From contig CAIWTN010000185.1 in NCBI GenBank assembly GCA_903915625.1, positions 1 to 64,000 on the forward strand: a stretch of 64,000 nucleotides of DNA, written 5' to 3'. The notes under the pieces are model-generated. The model searched no databases. It saw only the letters and a list, made by a program, of their open reading frames with translations, and was not told the DNA's origin. Source of the stretch: an uncultured Pseudomonadota bacterium (GTDB lineage: Bacteria > Bdellovibrionota_B > Oligoflexia > Oligoflexales > CAIYRB01). Position numbers and translations under genes: made by a program. Below, in pieces: positions 8,964 to 17,266 of this stretch (positions within the stretch are counted from its first letter, which is position 1; each line of letters opens with the position of its first letter).

Positions 8964-10195
8964 CTGTAGCATCCACACGAAAACTGGCTGTTGAGGAAAT
9001 TCGTAAGGATTTTCCTATCCTTGCCACCACTGCGCGTGGCCGCCCTCTGGTTTACCTAGATAATGCCGCCACCACTCTTAAGCCCAAATCTGTTGTGGAG
9101 GCGGTCCAACGCCACTTACTACTAGGCGCATCTAATGTGCACCGCGGAGTACACTACCTAAGTGAAAAGGCTACCGCAGACTTTGAAGCGTCGCGGGAAA
9201 AGGTGCGTAGCTTTATCAATGCCAGAGAAAAGGCAGAGATTATTTTCACAGCTGGCACCACCGCCGGTATTAATCTGGTCGCTCACAGCTACGGCTCCCT
9301 GCTGAAAGCGGGCGACGAGATCATCATTAGTGCCATGGAGCATCACTCTAATATTGTGCCTTGGCAGATGCTTTGTGAACGCCAAGGGTTAACACTCCGA
9401 GTAGCGCCGGTAAATGATCGCGGCGAGCTTGACCTCACCGCACTAGAGCAACTCATCAATCAGAAGACGCGGCTAGTTGCGATTGTTGCGGTGTCTAACG
9501 CTCTAGGTACGATCAACCCGATCAAACACATCATCGATCTAGCCCACAGCCACGACGTTCCCGTATTGCTTGATGCTGCACAGGCAGTGGCACACATTTC
9601 GTTAGACGTTCAGGCTTTGGATGTCGACTTTCTCGCATTCTCGTCGCACAAACTCTTTGGCCCAACAGGCTTAGGCGTTCTTTACGGACGTCGCGAGTTA
9701 CTGGATCGAATGCCGCCATTTTTAGGTGGCGGCGACATGATCAGGTCTGTCACTTTTGCCAAGACCACATATGCCGACCTGCCAGCAAAGTTTGAAGCTG
9801 GCACTCCTCATATTGCCGGTGTGATTGGTCTCGGCGCAGCGATTGACTACGTTAATCACGTCGGTCTAGCTGCCATTGCCGCAGCGGAAGACGAACTACT
9901 ACATTACGGTACGCGCTGTTTAAGCGAGATTCCGGGTCTACGGATGATCGGCACAGCCGAGCACAAGACTAGCATCCTCGGCTTCGTACTGGATGATATC
10001 CATCCGCACGATATAGGCACTCTGCTAGATCAAGAAGGCATCGCAATCCGAGCTGGCCATCATTGCACACAGCCGCTCATGGACCGTTTCGGTGTACCTG
10101 CAACAGCTAGGGCTAGTTTGGCTTTCTATAATACAAAAAGTGAAATCGACACATTGGTGCAAGCAATCCTCAAAGTGCAGAGGTTATTTGCATGA
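8960..10195 (+). CDS. sufS: Cysteine desulfurase SufS
   Basis: 411 aa. A PLP-dependent class V aminotransferase-fold enzyme that takes sulfur from cysteine as an enzyme-bound persulfide for Fe-S assembly. Seen: [15 protein letters not shown] near residue 30, [11 protein letters not shown] near 130, the PLP lysine in [11 protein letters not shown] near 230, and the active-site Cys in [11 protein letters not shown] near 365. The RxGHHCxxP form marks the group II (SufS) type. It overlaps sufD and sufU by ATGA at both ends. Confidence 0.97.
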   Translation: MTVASTRKLAVEEIRKDFPILATTARGRPLVYLDNAATTLKPKSVVEAVQRHLLLGASNVHRGVHYLSEKATADFEASREKVRSFINAREKAEIIFTAGTTAGINLVAHSYGSLLKAGDEIIISAMEHHSNIVPWQMLCERQGLTLRVAPVNDRGELDLTALEQLINQKTRLVAIVAVSNALGTINPIKHIIDLAHSHDVPVLLDAAQAVAHISLDVQALDVDFLAFSSHKLFGPTGLGVLYGRRELLDRMPPFLGGGDMIRSVTFAKTTYADLPAKFEAGTPHIAGVIGLGAAIDYVNHVGLAAIAAAEDELLHYGTRCLSEIPGLRMIGTAEHKTSILGFVLDDIHPHDIGTLLDQEGIAIRAGHHCTQPLMDRFGVPATARASLAFYNTKSEIDTLVQAILKVQRLFA

Positions 10196-10656
10196 CATCA
10201 CAAGTAGATCTCTACCAACAAGTCATCCTCGAGCACAACAAAAAGCCGCGCAATTTCGGTAAGTTAGTTAGCCACACTCATGCTGCAGAAGGGTTCAACC
10301 CGCTGTGTGGCGATCACCTTTGGGTTTACTTGCAGATCGCTAAGAGCCCTGAAGGTGCGGATGTGATTCAAGAGGCGGCGTTTGAAGGTAGCGGCTGTGC
10401 CATTTGTAAAGCTTCGGCATCAATGATGACCATGGCGCTTAAAGGACAATCACCGAGCACAGCTAAAACGCTTTTTAGTGAATTTCAAAGTCTGCTCAAG
10501 GGCGAACTTAATCCCGATACAGAAGCTCACAGCCTTGGAAAGCTCAAAATATTCTCGGGGATCTGGCAGTACCCGGCACGGGTAAAATGTGCTGCTTTGG
10601 CCTGGCATGCTCTCAACGGAGCGCTCAGCAATCAGCAGACAGTTTCTACTGAGTGA
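10192..10656 (+). CDS. sufU: Fe-S assembly sulfur-transfer protein SufU
   Basis: 154 aa. SufU in Suf systems binds zinc and accepts the persulfide sulfur from SufS. The three ligand cysteines are visible: NPLCGD near residue 39, GCAICKAS near 67, and [12 protein letters not shown] near 129, together with the Asp of the CGD motif. The pairing of SufU with a group II SufS is that of Firmicutes and many other bacteria, and replaces SufE. The gene overlaps sufS by four bases. Confidence 0.94.
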   Translation: MTSQVDLYQQVILEHNKKPRNFGKLVSHTHAAEGFNPLCGDHLWVYLQIAKSPEGADVIQEAAFEGSGCAICKASASMMTMALKGQSPSTAKTLFSEFQSLLKGELNPDTEAHSLGKLKIFSGIWQYPARVKCAALAWHALNGALSNQQTVSTE

Positions 10657-10664
10657 GGTGACAC

Positions 10665-11237
10665 ATGATAGAACTAGCAACTAATCTGCAGCTTCGTACG
10701 CAAAAAACGCCAAATCCAAATGCGTGGAAGTTTATTCTTAGCGTCGATATCAAGCGCGACGGGAAGATTTCCTATACGGAGACGCGCGAATGCGAGCATG
10801 TGCCACTTGCGACTTCGCTCCTTCGGCTAGCTAATGTTACGCAGGTCCATCTTTTTGAGAATGTGATTACTGTAACGCAAAATGGCGCCTCAGATTGGGC
10901 AGCGCTAAGCCAAAGCGTCGAAGACGTTATCCGCAGAACTCTACCCGAGCACGACCCGGATTTTGCTGAATCTATGGCTAAACCCAAACGAGTAGAGCGA
11001 ACCGCGCTACCTCTCGATATTCAGCAATTAGAAGAAATACTGGACCGCACCATACGCCCAGGTCTGCAGGCCGATGGTGGTGATATCGAAATTCTGGAAC
11101 TCGATGGCAACATCCTAACCGTGCGCTATCAAGGTGCCTGCGGGGGTTGTCCCAGCGCGATGATGGGTACCCTTCAGGGAATTGAAAGTATTTTACGCAG
11201 CGAATTTAATCCGTATTTGGAGGTCGTGGCGATATGA
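10665..11237 (+). CDS. Nfu-type Fe-S carrier (Nfu N-terminal plus NifU C-terminal domains)
   Basis: 190 aa. The N-terminal ~85 residues are an Nfu_N-type domain, with the signature TQKTPNPNAWKFIL near residue 12. The C-terminal ~75 residues are a NifU-like domain with the cluster-binding CxxC in GACGGCPSAMMG near residue 158. Proteins of this layout (eukaryotic NFU1, bacterial Nfu) carry assembled clusters to target enzymes. It starts nine bases after sufU and overlaps the next gene by ATGA, so it is part of the suf operon. The start has GAGGTGACAC immediately upstream. Confidence 0.92.
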   Translation: MIELATNLQLRTQKTPNPNAWKFILSVDIKRDGKISYTETRECEHVPLATSLLRLANVTQVHLFENVITVTQNGASDWAALSQSVEDVIRRTLPEHDPDFAESMAKPKRVERTALPLDIQQLEEILDRTIRPGLQADGGDIEILELDGNILTVRYQGACGGCPSAMMGTLQGIESILRSEFNPYLEVVAI

Positions 11238-11653
11238 GCCAGCTACAATCAGTGGTCATCAGCACTAAAGCCGATGGCAGTTGGCAGGCAGTCCATGTTC
11301 CCTCGGGTAAGACGAGCCATGGTTTGACCAAAGTAGAGGCAGAGGACAGCATGCGCGAGCTCCTCGGCATGACCGAAGAAGGCAGCTTTCAGGAGCCATT
11401 AACCAGCGATCGCTTCTCGGGACTGGCGGCAGATATTGCTCTCTTTCTCGAGGGTCAAGTGTCGGAAATGTTGGCATTCCACTCGGGTTTTGCCCGCTTG
11501 GAGGCTTTTGATAGCGGGATCGCCCACATTCGCCTCGGTGGTGGGTGCCAGGGGTGTCCATCCTCGACCATGACTCTACTAAACGGCGTGCAGCAGCAAC
11601 TGCAAGAACGCTTCGGCGAGGAAAGCATCGTCGACATAGTGCCCGTGTTGTAA
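11234..11653 (+). CDS. Second NifU-domain protein with CxxC
   Basis: 139 aa. The C-terminal ~70 residues form a NifU-like domain with GGCQGCPSSTMTLLNGVQ holding the CxxC near residue 105. The first ~60 residues are not an Nfu_N domain and I do not recognise them. It is translationally coupled to the preceding Nfu gene. Two consecutive NifU-domain proteins could form a heterodimeric carrier or serve different clients. Confidence is high for the domain, low for the specific role. Confidence 0.85.
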   Translation: MSQLQSVVISTKADGSWQAVHVPSGKTSHGLTKVEAEDSMRELLGMTEEGSFQEPLTSDRFSGLAADIALFLEGQVSEMLAFHSGFARLEAFDSGIAHIRLGGGCQGCPSSTMTLLNGVQQQLQERFGEESIVDIVPVL

Positions 11654-11677
11654 CTAACTAGAGGCAAGATCACTCTT

Positions 11678-12172
11678 ATGAATATCACCTCGAAAAGTCG
11701 CTATGCACTCAAGATCATGATGGATCTCTGTGAGTATTGGGCCACCGACGACAACCAGGTGATCCAGCGCGGAGACATTGCCGCGCGGCAGGGCATTCCC
11801 CTAGACTACATGGATCACATCCTTAGCCGCTTGCGTGAGGCCGGACTTATCGCAAGTACGCGCGGTCGCAGTGGGGGCTATCGTCTGGCACAGCCCCCCC
11901 AGGAGCTGACCGTGCTGGCTATTTTCACTGCCGTGGAAGACGCTTTTGAGCCAGTTCAATGCCTAGAAGGCGGGACATCTTGCATGGCCGAGCATGTCTG
12001 CAGCTCAAAGGATGCCTGGGGTGTGATTTCCAGCGCGATTCGTGCCGCACTTTCTGGCATTATACTAGAAGACCTCGTTCATCAGCGGGGGATCGCCAGG
12101 GGACTTGAGTTTTTGACGATGGCTCCCCAGGAATGTCGAGCGCCAAAACGCCGCGCAGGAGGCACGAACTAG
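11678..12172 (+). CDS. Rrf2/IscR-family Fe-S-sensing transcription regulator
   Basis: 164 aa, ATG 11678. The N-terminal winged helix-turn-helix begins with the family hallmark [17 protein letters not shown] and continues with [25 protein letters not shown]. Three cysteines follow near residues 96, 103 and 109 ([15 protein letters not shown]), with spacing close to that of the [2Fe-2S] ligands of IscR. It lies directly after the suf genes and probably regulates them according to cluster supply. Whether it binds the inverted repeats at 5371-5423 is untested. Confidence 0.92.
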   Translation: MNITSKSRYALKIMMDLCEYWATDDNQVIQRGDIAARQGIPLDYMDHILSRLREAGLIASTRGRSGGYRLAQPPQELTVLAIFTAVEDAFEPVQCLEGGTSCMAEHVCSSKDAWGVISSAIRAALSGIILEDLVHQRGIARGLEFLTMAPQECRAPKRRAGGTN

Positions 12173-12176
12173 TATT

Positions 12177-12659
12177 ATGAAGCAAGATCAGCAAAACCAA
12201 GATCAATCGTTTTTTACTACCAAAGCAAATCAGTTTCTTGCTTGGGCTAGGAAAAACTCACTATGGCCCTATACATTCGGCACCGCATGCTGCGGTATTG
12301 AGTTTATGTCTGTCGTGGGCCCTAAGTACGACATCGCCCGTTTTGGCGCGGAAGTAGTACGGTTTTCTCCCCGCCAGGCGGACTTGATGATTGTTGCAGG
12401 CACCATCACCGAGAAGATGGCTCCCATCATCAAGAAAGTGTGGGACCAAATGCCAGAGCCAAAGTGGTGCATCGCTATGGGCGCCTGTGCATCAAGCGGT
12501 GGCTTTTACCGTGCATATCACGTGCTGCAAGGTGTCGACCGGGTGATCCCTGTAGACATCTACATCGCTGGATGCCCCCCAACCCCTGAAGCTGTGATTA
12601 CCGGGCTCATGACTCTGCAAGACAAGATCACAGAGAAAGCCATAGGCAAGCAGGCCTAA
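12177..12659 (+). CDS. nuoB: NADH-quinone oxidoreductase subunit B
   Basis: 160 aa. NuoB/NQO6 carries cluster N2, the last Fe-S centre of complex I before quinone. The four ligands are visible: the tandem CC in [11 protein letters not shown] near residue 36, Cys in GACASSGG near 102, and Cys in [11 protein letters not shown] near 131. AGGAGG lies 14 bases upstream of the ATG, slightly far. No other nuo gene is in the window; this subunit normally lies within a nuoABCD block. Its place after the suf genes suggests co-expression with Fe-S assembly. Confidence 0.92.
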   Translation: MKQDQQNQDQSFFTTKANQFLAWARKNSLWPYTFGTACCGIEFMSVVGPKYDIARFGAEVVRFSPRQADLMIVAGTITEKMAPIIKKVWDQMPEPKWCIAMGACASSGGFYRAYHVLQGVDRVIPVDIYIAGCPPTPEAVITGLMTLQDKITEKAIGKQA

Positions 12660-12713
12660 TTAATAGCTTCATGCTCATCAGCGAAGGTGATGCATGAACA
12701 TAGAATACAACTC

Positions 12714-12746
12714 CCCAGTTGCCTTGCAGCGCACAGCAACTGGGGA
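12714..12746. terminator. Bidirectional terminator between nuoB and hemH
   Basis: A perfect 10-bp inverted repeat CCCCAGTTGC / GCAACTGGGG with a 13-base loop, lying between convergent genes. The plus-strand side is followed by ATTATCTTTGT, a broken T-tract; the minus side has only a weak one. Confidence 0.7.
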
Positions 12747-12758
12747 TTATCTTTGTAC

Positions 12759-13811
12759 TTAGAAGCCGTGTGCTCGCAAAGATTCCACCAAGCAAGCCGC
12801 CAGCTCCGGATCATCATTAGACGGCACAACGCGCGCGTAGCGCTTAAACCCGGATGCAAGTGCCAACTCTTGATAGGTATGATCCATTTCGTAGAGTGTC
12901 TCGATGTGATCAGCCGTAAAGCTAATTGGCACTAACAAAATACTTCCGCCACGCTGCTTGCCCAATGCCTCAATGGTCTCGTCGGTATAGGGCTTGATCC
13001 ATTCGACGGGACCGACGCGACTCTGGAACGAAAGATTCCACTGCACATCTGCATTTGGATAATTCGCCTTCAGCCAGGCATTGCCACGCTGTTTTAGCTC
13101 TGTAAAGTGTGCATGAGTCTCAGTCACATAAGGATCGCCACGCTGGTGATACTTAATCGGTATGCCGTGGGCAGAGAAAAGTACCGTAATTGGGCCCGGT
13201 GCCGGCTGGCTGACCAATGGCAAAAGCCCCGCCTGCAGGCGCTCATAACTGTGTGCCAGGTAACGCGGAGTCTGCCACCAAGAGAACACCCTGGTAGTCG
13301 GTATATGACGGTGTCCAAGGTGCGCTTCAACCGCTAAGTCAAAATCTCGCAAGGAGCTGACTGTGGTGCTGTGGCAAAGATGTGGATAAAGGGTGATCAT
13401 GAAGATCCGGCTGTGCTCAAAGTCCAGAGTCTTAACAACCTCTTCCGCGGTCGGTGCAGTGTAACGATTAATCACCACAACCTTGGTATTAGGACGTAGC
13501 TGCCGCAGAGCTGTCTCTAGGTGTTGCGCCTGCGCATTGGTCATCCGATTAATTGGCGAATAGCCAATCTTCTTATACTCAGCAGAGGACTTGGGAGCAC
13601 GCTTCTTGGCAATACGACGAGCCAACCAACGCCGCCATGACTGCGGGATCGGCGCGCGAATAATGAACGGATCTTCAAATAGTCGCCGAAGGAATGGCTC
13701 TACTTCGGCGTCAGAGGTCGGACCACCAAAGTTTAACAACAGGACTACATGTGGCACATCTTGCCATGGATTTTGAAGATCTTGCGGATTTTGCTGCTCT
13801 AACTGTGTCAA
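12759..13811 (-). CDS. hemH: Ferrochelatase
   Basis: 350 aa. Inserts Fe2+ into protoporphyrin IX in the last step of haem synthesis. Seen: VVLLLNFGGPTSDAEV near residue 23, the KKIGYSPINRMTNAQA segment near 80, the catalytic His in VLFSAHGIPIKYHQRGDPY near 205, and the signature LSFQSRVGPVEWIKPYTDE near 255. The likely start is TTG 13811 with AAAGGG seven bases upstream. Apparently cotranscribed with apaG, which lies 23 bases upstream. Confidence 0.96.
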   Translation of the reverse strand: MTQLEQQNPQDLQNPWQDVPHVVLLLNFGGPTSDAEVEPFLRRLFEDPFIIRAPIPQSWRRWLARRIAKKRAPKSSAEYKKIGYSPINRMTNAQAQHLETALRQLRPNTKVVVINRYTAPTAEEVVKTLDFEHSRIFMITLYPHLCHSTTVSSLRDFDLAVEAHLGHRHIPTTRVFSWWQTPRYLAHSYERLQAGLLPLVSQPAPGPITVLFSAHGIPIKYHQRGDPYVTETHAHFTELKQRGNAWLKANYPNADVQWNLSFQSRVGPVEWIKPYTDETIEALGKQRGGSILLVPISFTADHIETLYEMDHTYQELALASGFKRYARVVPSNDDPELAACLVESLRAHGF

Positions 13812-13834
13812 GATCGGGCCCTTTCGGAATAAAA

Positions 13835-14227
13835 TTAATTAGGGCGTGTCAATTGTTCAGGACTATCCAACGAAAAGGCGGGAATAGCTACTTCGATAGA
13901 TTCGCCGTTTTCTACCAGCATCTGATACGTACCTACCATAAATCCAGAAGCTGTCGGTAAATTGGTAAAACTGCTGTAAGAGTACGTTTCACCAGGCTGA
14001 ATCAGCGGCTGATTACCAACGACTCCGTCGCCCTTGACCTCCATCGTCTGCCCCAGAGCATTGGTAATACGCCAATGACGCCTTAGCAGGCGCACAGCGA
14101 CAGGGCCCCGATTAGCGATTGAGACTTCATAAGACCAAATATAAACGCCTGATTCCGGTTGCGAATGATCGTCAAGAAAGGCAGGGTGTACGGTAATTTC
14201 GATAGCATGGGTAGTTTGTCTATACAT
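13835..14227 (-). CDS. apaG: ApaG/CorD-family protein
   Basis: 130 aa, ATG 14227 with GAGG nine bases upstream. The single DUF525 domain, an immunoglobulin-like fold, covers the whole protein; typical segments are YIWSYEVSIANRGPVAVRLLRRHWRI, QPLIQPGETYSYSSFTNLPTASGFM and GTYQM. ApaG is linked to Co2+/Mg2+ efflux in enterics, but its molecular role is not settled. It precedes hemH on the same strand and is divergent from the methyltransferase gene. Confidence 0.93.
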   Translation of the reverse strand: MYRQTTHAIEITVHPAFLDDHSQPESGVYIWSYEVSIANRGPVAVRLLRRHWRITNALGQTMEVKGDGVVGNQPLIQPGETYSYSSFTNLPTASGFMVGTYQMLVENGESIEVAIPAFSLDSPEQLTRPN

Positions 14228-14315
14228 GGTAAACGGCCTCGCTCAGACCGAGACATAGCAATTACTCGGCATAAAATCTTACTCTAGTCAGTTAACGCAA
14301 AATCGCAAGGGACGC

Positions 14316-15137
14316 ATGCGCAATAACACAAAATCCAACAGCAAAAAATTACCCGAATTCGATAAATATTATCATTACGGCGAGAGCGTACAATCTCCAG
14401 CTGAAGATGCTCGTTTTCTCGAATGGATCTACCTAAAGGGCAAAGGTCGTAAACCGAGCGTATTTCGCGAGGATTTCTGCGGTACTTTTGCTAATTGCTG
14501 TGCTTGGGTACAGCGCGACCGCAAATACGTTGCGCACGGTCTTGATCTTGATCCAGAGCCAATTGAGTACGGCAAAAAGAACTATCTGCCGTATTTAACG
14601 GCCGAACAACAAAGCCGTGTACATATCCACGAGAAAAACGTCCTCAGCCGCGGCGCCCCTAAAGCCGACATCATCTGTGCGCTGAATTTTTCCTACAACA
14701 TCTTCAAAAAACGGCAAGAGCTGAAAAAATACTTCCAGGCATGCTTTCGCTCGCTAAATCCGAACGGCGTATTCGTAGTCGATGCCTTTGGCGGCCCACG
14801 GTGCCACGAAGCAAACGAAGAGGTCTCGGAGAATGGAGATCCTGCTTTCGACTACTTTTGGGATCAAGAGTCGTTCGACCCTCTAACGCACGAGGGGCTG
14901 TTTCATATCCACTTCAAAAGACCTGGGGAAAAGAAGCGTCTTAACGTCTTTACCTATGACTGGCGCGTGTGGACTCTACCAGAGCTGAAAGACCTGCTCG
15001 AAGAAGTTGGCTTCAAGCGCGTTGATTTCCTTTGGGAAGGATCAACCGATGAAGGCGAAGGCGACGGTAACTTTCAAGTGGTTACCAAAGGTGAAGAGTG
15101 CGAGGCCTGGGTGGCCTACGTCGCAGCATTCAAGTAA
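14316..15137 (+). CDS. Class I SAM-dependent methyltransferase
   Basis: 273 aa, ATG 14316 with AAGGGAC upstream. The Rossmann methyltransferase fold is indicated by FREDFCGTFANC (motif I region, near residue 50), the acidic GLDLDPEPIEYGKKN (motif II, near 75), ALNFSYNIFKKRQEL (near 125) and the post-motif FVVDAFGGP. The C-terminus ends in AWVAYVAAFK, as in related uncharacterised methyltransferases. The substrate cannot be read from the sequence. Stands alone, with a terminator directly after it. Confidence 0.85.
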   Translation: MRNNTKSNSKKLPEFDKYYHYGESVQSPAEDARFLEWIYLKGKGRKPSVFREDFCGTFANCCAWVQRDRKYVAHGLDLDPEPIEYGKKNYLPYLTAEQQSRVHIHEKNVLSRGAPKADIICALNFSYNIFKKRQELKKYFQACFRSLNPNGVFVVDAFGGPRCHEANEEVSENGDPAFDYFWDQESFDPLTHEGLFHIHFKRPGEKKRLNVFTYDWRVWTLPELKDLLEEVGFKRVDFLWEGSTDEGEGDGNFQVVTKGEECEAWVAYVAAFK

Positions 15138-15150
15138 ATACGCCAAATAA

Positions 15151-15185
15151 ATTCCCCAGACCAAGCACCGCTAGGTCTGGGGAAT
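15151..15185. terminator. Bidirectional terminator between methyltransferase and dapD
   Basis: A perfect 12-bp inverted repeat ATTCCCCAGACC / GGTCTGGGGAAT with an 11-base loop between two convergent genes. On the minus strand it is followed by TTATTTGG, on the plus strand by CATTTAG. Confidence 0.75.
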
Positions 15186-15200
15186 CATTTAGCTGCAAAA

Positions 15201-16223
15201 TCAATTATGCGAGTGCAAATCTGCGTTTAACTCGATGGACTTCTTATTAGGCAGACACTCAATCGCGCCGTCCTGAGAGTTGCGACGGAACAGCAGCCCA
15301 CTGCGCCCAGCCAGCTCTAATGCCTTCATCGTCCGAGTGATTTGGCCATCACGATTTAAAATTCGGACTTTACTTGCGGCTGTCAAATACAAGCCAGCCT
15401 CGATCGTACAGTCGTCCCCTAGTGGAATACCAAGCCCGGCATTAGCCCCAAGCAAGCAGTTCTTCCCTAAAGAAATGGGAATATTATTACCGCCCGAGAG
15501 CACACCCATAGTGCTAGATCCGCCGCCCAAATCAGTGCCGGCAGCAACCCAAACACTCGAAGATACGCGACCCTCAACCATATTAGGGCCTTCCACTCCG
15601 GCGTTGAAATTGATGAAACCCTCATGCATCACGGTCGTACCAGAGCCTAAATAAGCTCCAAGACGAACTCGCGACGCATCCGCAATCCGCACGCCACTTG
15701 GCACCACGTAGTCGGTCATCTTTGGGAACTTGTCGATCATGCTTACGGAAAGAGGTGTACCTTGGGTGCGGCACTTTAGCTGTAGCTCAGCCAATTCAGC
15801 CACATCCACTGGCCCTTGATTCGTCCAGGCCACATTCGGCAATACCTTAAAAATCCCCGCCATATTTATGGTGCCAGGCCGAACCATCCGATGCGACAGG
15901 AGGTGTAATTTCAAATAAGCATCGGGCACATCAGTCGGCTCAACATCATCGGCTAAGAACACCGCCACAACTGGCCTATCGGTAGCTGCGAAAGCAGCAT
16001 ATTCAGGTCCAACCTTAGCCAAGGCGTGAAGTTGATCAGCATTTAAGCGAATCGACTGCTGTCCTCCGCGGTAACCAAAAGCCTCAATGAAAGCAGAGAC
16101 CTCCAGGTCCACGGGCCTTAGCAAGGGACGGGGGAAATAAACTTCCAACCACTGCCCGTGCTTATTTTGCGTCCCGATACCAAGACCAAAAGCAAACAAG
16201 GACTCTGCTTTATTGTTCGACAT
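15201..16223 (-). CDS. dapD: 2,3,4,5-tetrahydropyridine-2,6-dicarboxylate N-succinyltransferase
   Basis: 340 aa from ATG 16223, with GGAG seven bases upstream inside the end of tdk; the track start is 15 bases further up. DapD succinylates tetrahydrodipicolinate in the lysine/diaminopimelate pathway. This is the long form (~340 aa) with a left-handed beta-helix: VRIADASRVRLGAYLGSGTTVMHEGFINFNAG and GGGSSTMGVLSGGNNIPISLGKNC are characteristic. It overlaps tdk by 14 bases. With dapF at 60.8 kb it supports the meso-DAP peptidoglycan of a Gram-negative cell. Confidence 0.94.
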   Translation of the reverse strand: MSNNKAESLFAFGLGIGTQNKHGQWLEVYFPRPLLRPVDLEVSAFIEAFGYRGGQQSIRLNADQLHALAKVGPEYAAFAATDRPVVAVFLADDVEPTDVPDAYLKLHLLSHRMVRPGTINMAGIFKVLPNVAWTNQGPVDVAELAELQLKCRTQGTPLSVSMIDKFPKMTDYVVPSGVRIADASRVRLGAYLGSGTTVMHEGFINFNAGVEGPNMVEGRVSSSVWVAAGTDLGGGSSTMGVLSGGNNIPISLGKNCLLGANAGLGIPLGDDCTIEAGLYLTAASKVRILNRDGQITRTMKALELAGRSGLLFRRNSQDGAIECLPNKKSIELNADLHSHN

Positions 16224-16815
16224 CTTCGAGCTCCTCATTGAGATTCCAAGCTCCAGTTAATTTTGCTTCGTAGCACTTGGCGCAGGTGGGTAAATACTTT
16301 TCCTCGCTGCCGAGATCCACAACGGGACCACTTTGACTTGGCTGACCACCAACCAGCTTAAGATTGAATACTGCCTTGCGGTTGCAATACGCACACGTCG
16401 TTTTGACCTCGCTAATTTCGTCAGCCAACTCCATAAGCCGACGACTGCCGGGAAAAAGACGCGTACGAAAATCGCCTCGAAGGCCGTAACAAATCACGGG
16501 AATACTTAACTCGGTAGCAACGCTGCGGAGTTGCTCTACAACCCTCTCACTGAGGAACTGCGCCTCATCGACGAGAATACAATGAGCTCCCAACATTTTT
16601 TCGCGCGGCAGATCAGAGTCGGGAGCCACCAAAATATCGGCTTCTCTGGTCAACCCGGCACGAGAAGTCACTGACTCCCGGCCAAAGCGGGTATCGAGTG
16701 CCGGCTTAATCACCACCACTACCTTATCCTGCTGGGTATAGGAGTGTGCCACGGCCAACAAATTCAGGGTTTTTGCGCTACCGACTGCGCCGTATCGAAA
16801 ATATAGCTTAGCCAT
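16210..16815 (-). CDS. tdk: Thymidine kinase (type II)
   Basis: 201 aa from ATG 16815 (AGGTGG upstream); the track start GTG is three codons earlier. Phosphorylates thymidine for salvage. Seen: the N-terminal P-loop region LYFRYGAVGSAKT, the Walker B-like LVDEAQFLS near residue 92, the ICYGLRGDFR segment, and a C-terminal zinc site with CAYC and CAKC. The P-loop is unusual, with Ala in the position normally held by Gly before the Lys. The rest of the protein is normal, so it is probably active. Confidence 0.92.
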   Translation of the reverse strand: MAKLYFRYGAVGSAKTLNLLAVAHSYTQQDKVVVVIKPALDTRFGRESVTSRAGLTREADILVAPDSDLPREKMLGAHCILVDEAQFLSERVVEQLRSVATELSIPVICYGLRGDFRTRLFPGSRRLMELADEISEVKTTCAYCNRKAVFNLKLVGGQPSQSGPVVDLGSEEKYLPTCAKCYEAKLTGAWNLNEELEDVEQ

Positions 16816-16856
16816 AAACGCCACCTAATTCGAAAGGTAGCTATTTAAGCACGCTG

Positions 16857-17210
16857 CTAGCGCGATTTCAACTCGTTGTACTTTTGGAGAAGTATTCGCT
16901 GCTCCTCCATAATCTGCGCCAATGTGATGCCTCGATCGAGACGCAAGGCGCAGGTCTTTTCCATCGGATGGATACGCAATATCTTGCCTGCGATGTCGCA
17001 GCGTTTCCCGCTTTTGAACACAACCGTGCCCTTCAAAGCCTGATTCTCAACATAACTGTGTTGGCTACCCATCGCAAAATAAATGCCCTTTTCAGAAAGA
17101 TCTATAATCTCAAAAGTCTGTTTGCCAATAATGAGCTGTGGACGCTCATTATCCGGGTATCTAATCCGGTAATGCTCGCGCTGATTCTCGGCTGTCTTAT
17201 CATTACTCAT
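16857..17210 (-). CDS. PilZ-domain protein (probable c-di-GMP effector)
   Basis: 117 aa. The c-di-GMP-binding motifs of PilZ domains are visible: an arginine-rich REHYRIRYP near residue 11 (RxxxR) and DLSEKGIYF near 37 ([D/N]xSxxG). The C-terminal ~30 residues (EEQRILLQKYNELKSR) are helical. A single-domain PilZ protein usually acts by binding a partner; none can be named from the context, although tdk lies 41 bases downstream on the same strand. Confidence 0.85.
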   Translation of the reverse strand: MSNDKTAENQREHYRIRYPDNERPQLIIGKQTFEIIDLSEKGIYFAMGSQHSYVENQALKGTVVFKSGKRCDIAGKILRIHPMEKTCALRLDRGITLAQIMEEQRILLQKYNELKSR

Positions 17211-17266
17211 CGATCAATCACCCTAGTGTAGTCAAGTCTATGCTTACCACCCGAATTGTTGCTCGC

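Noticed and set aside
11265-11688. Minus-strand ORFs opposite the second Nfu gene
   Set aside because: Antisense to a clear NifU-domain gene, with compositions that mirror it and no domain of their own.
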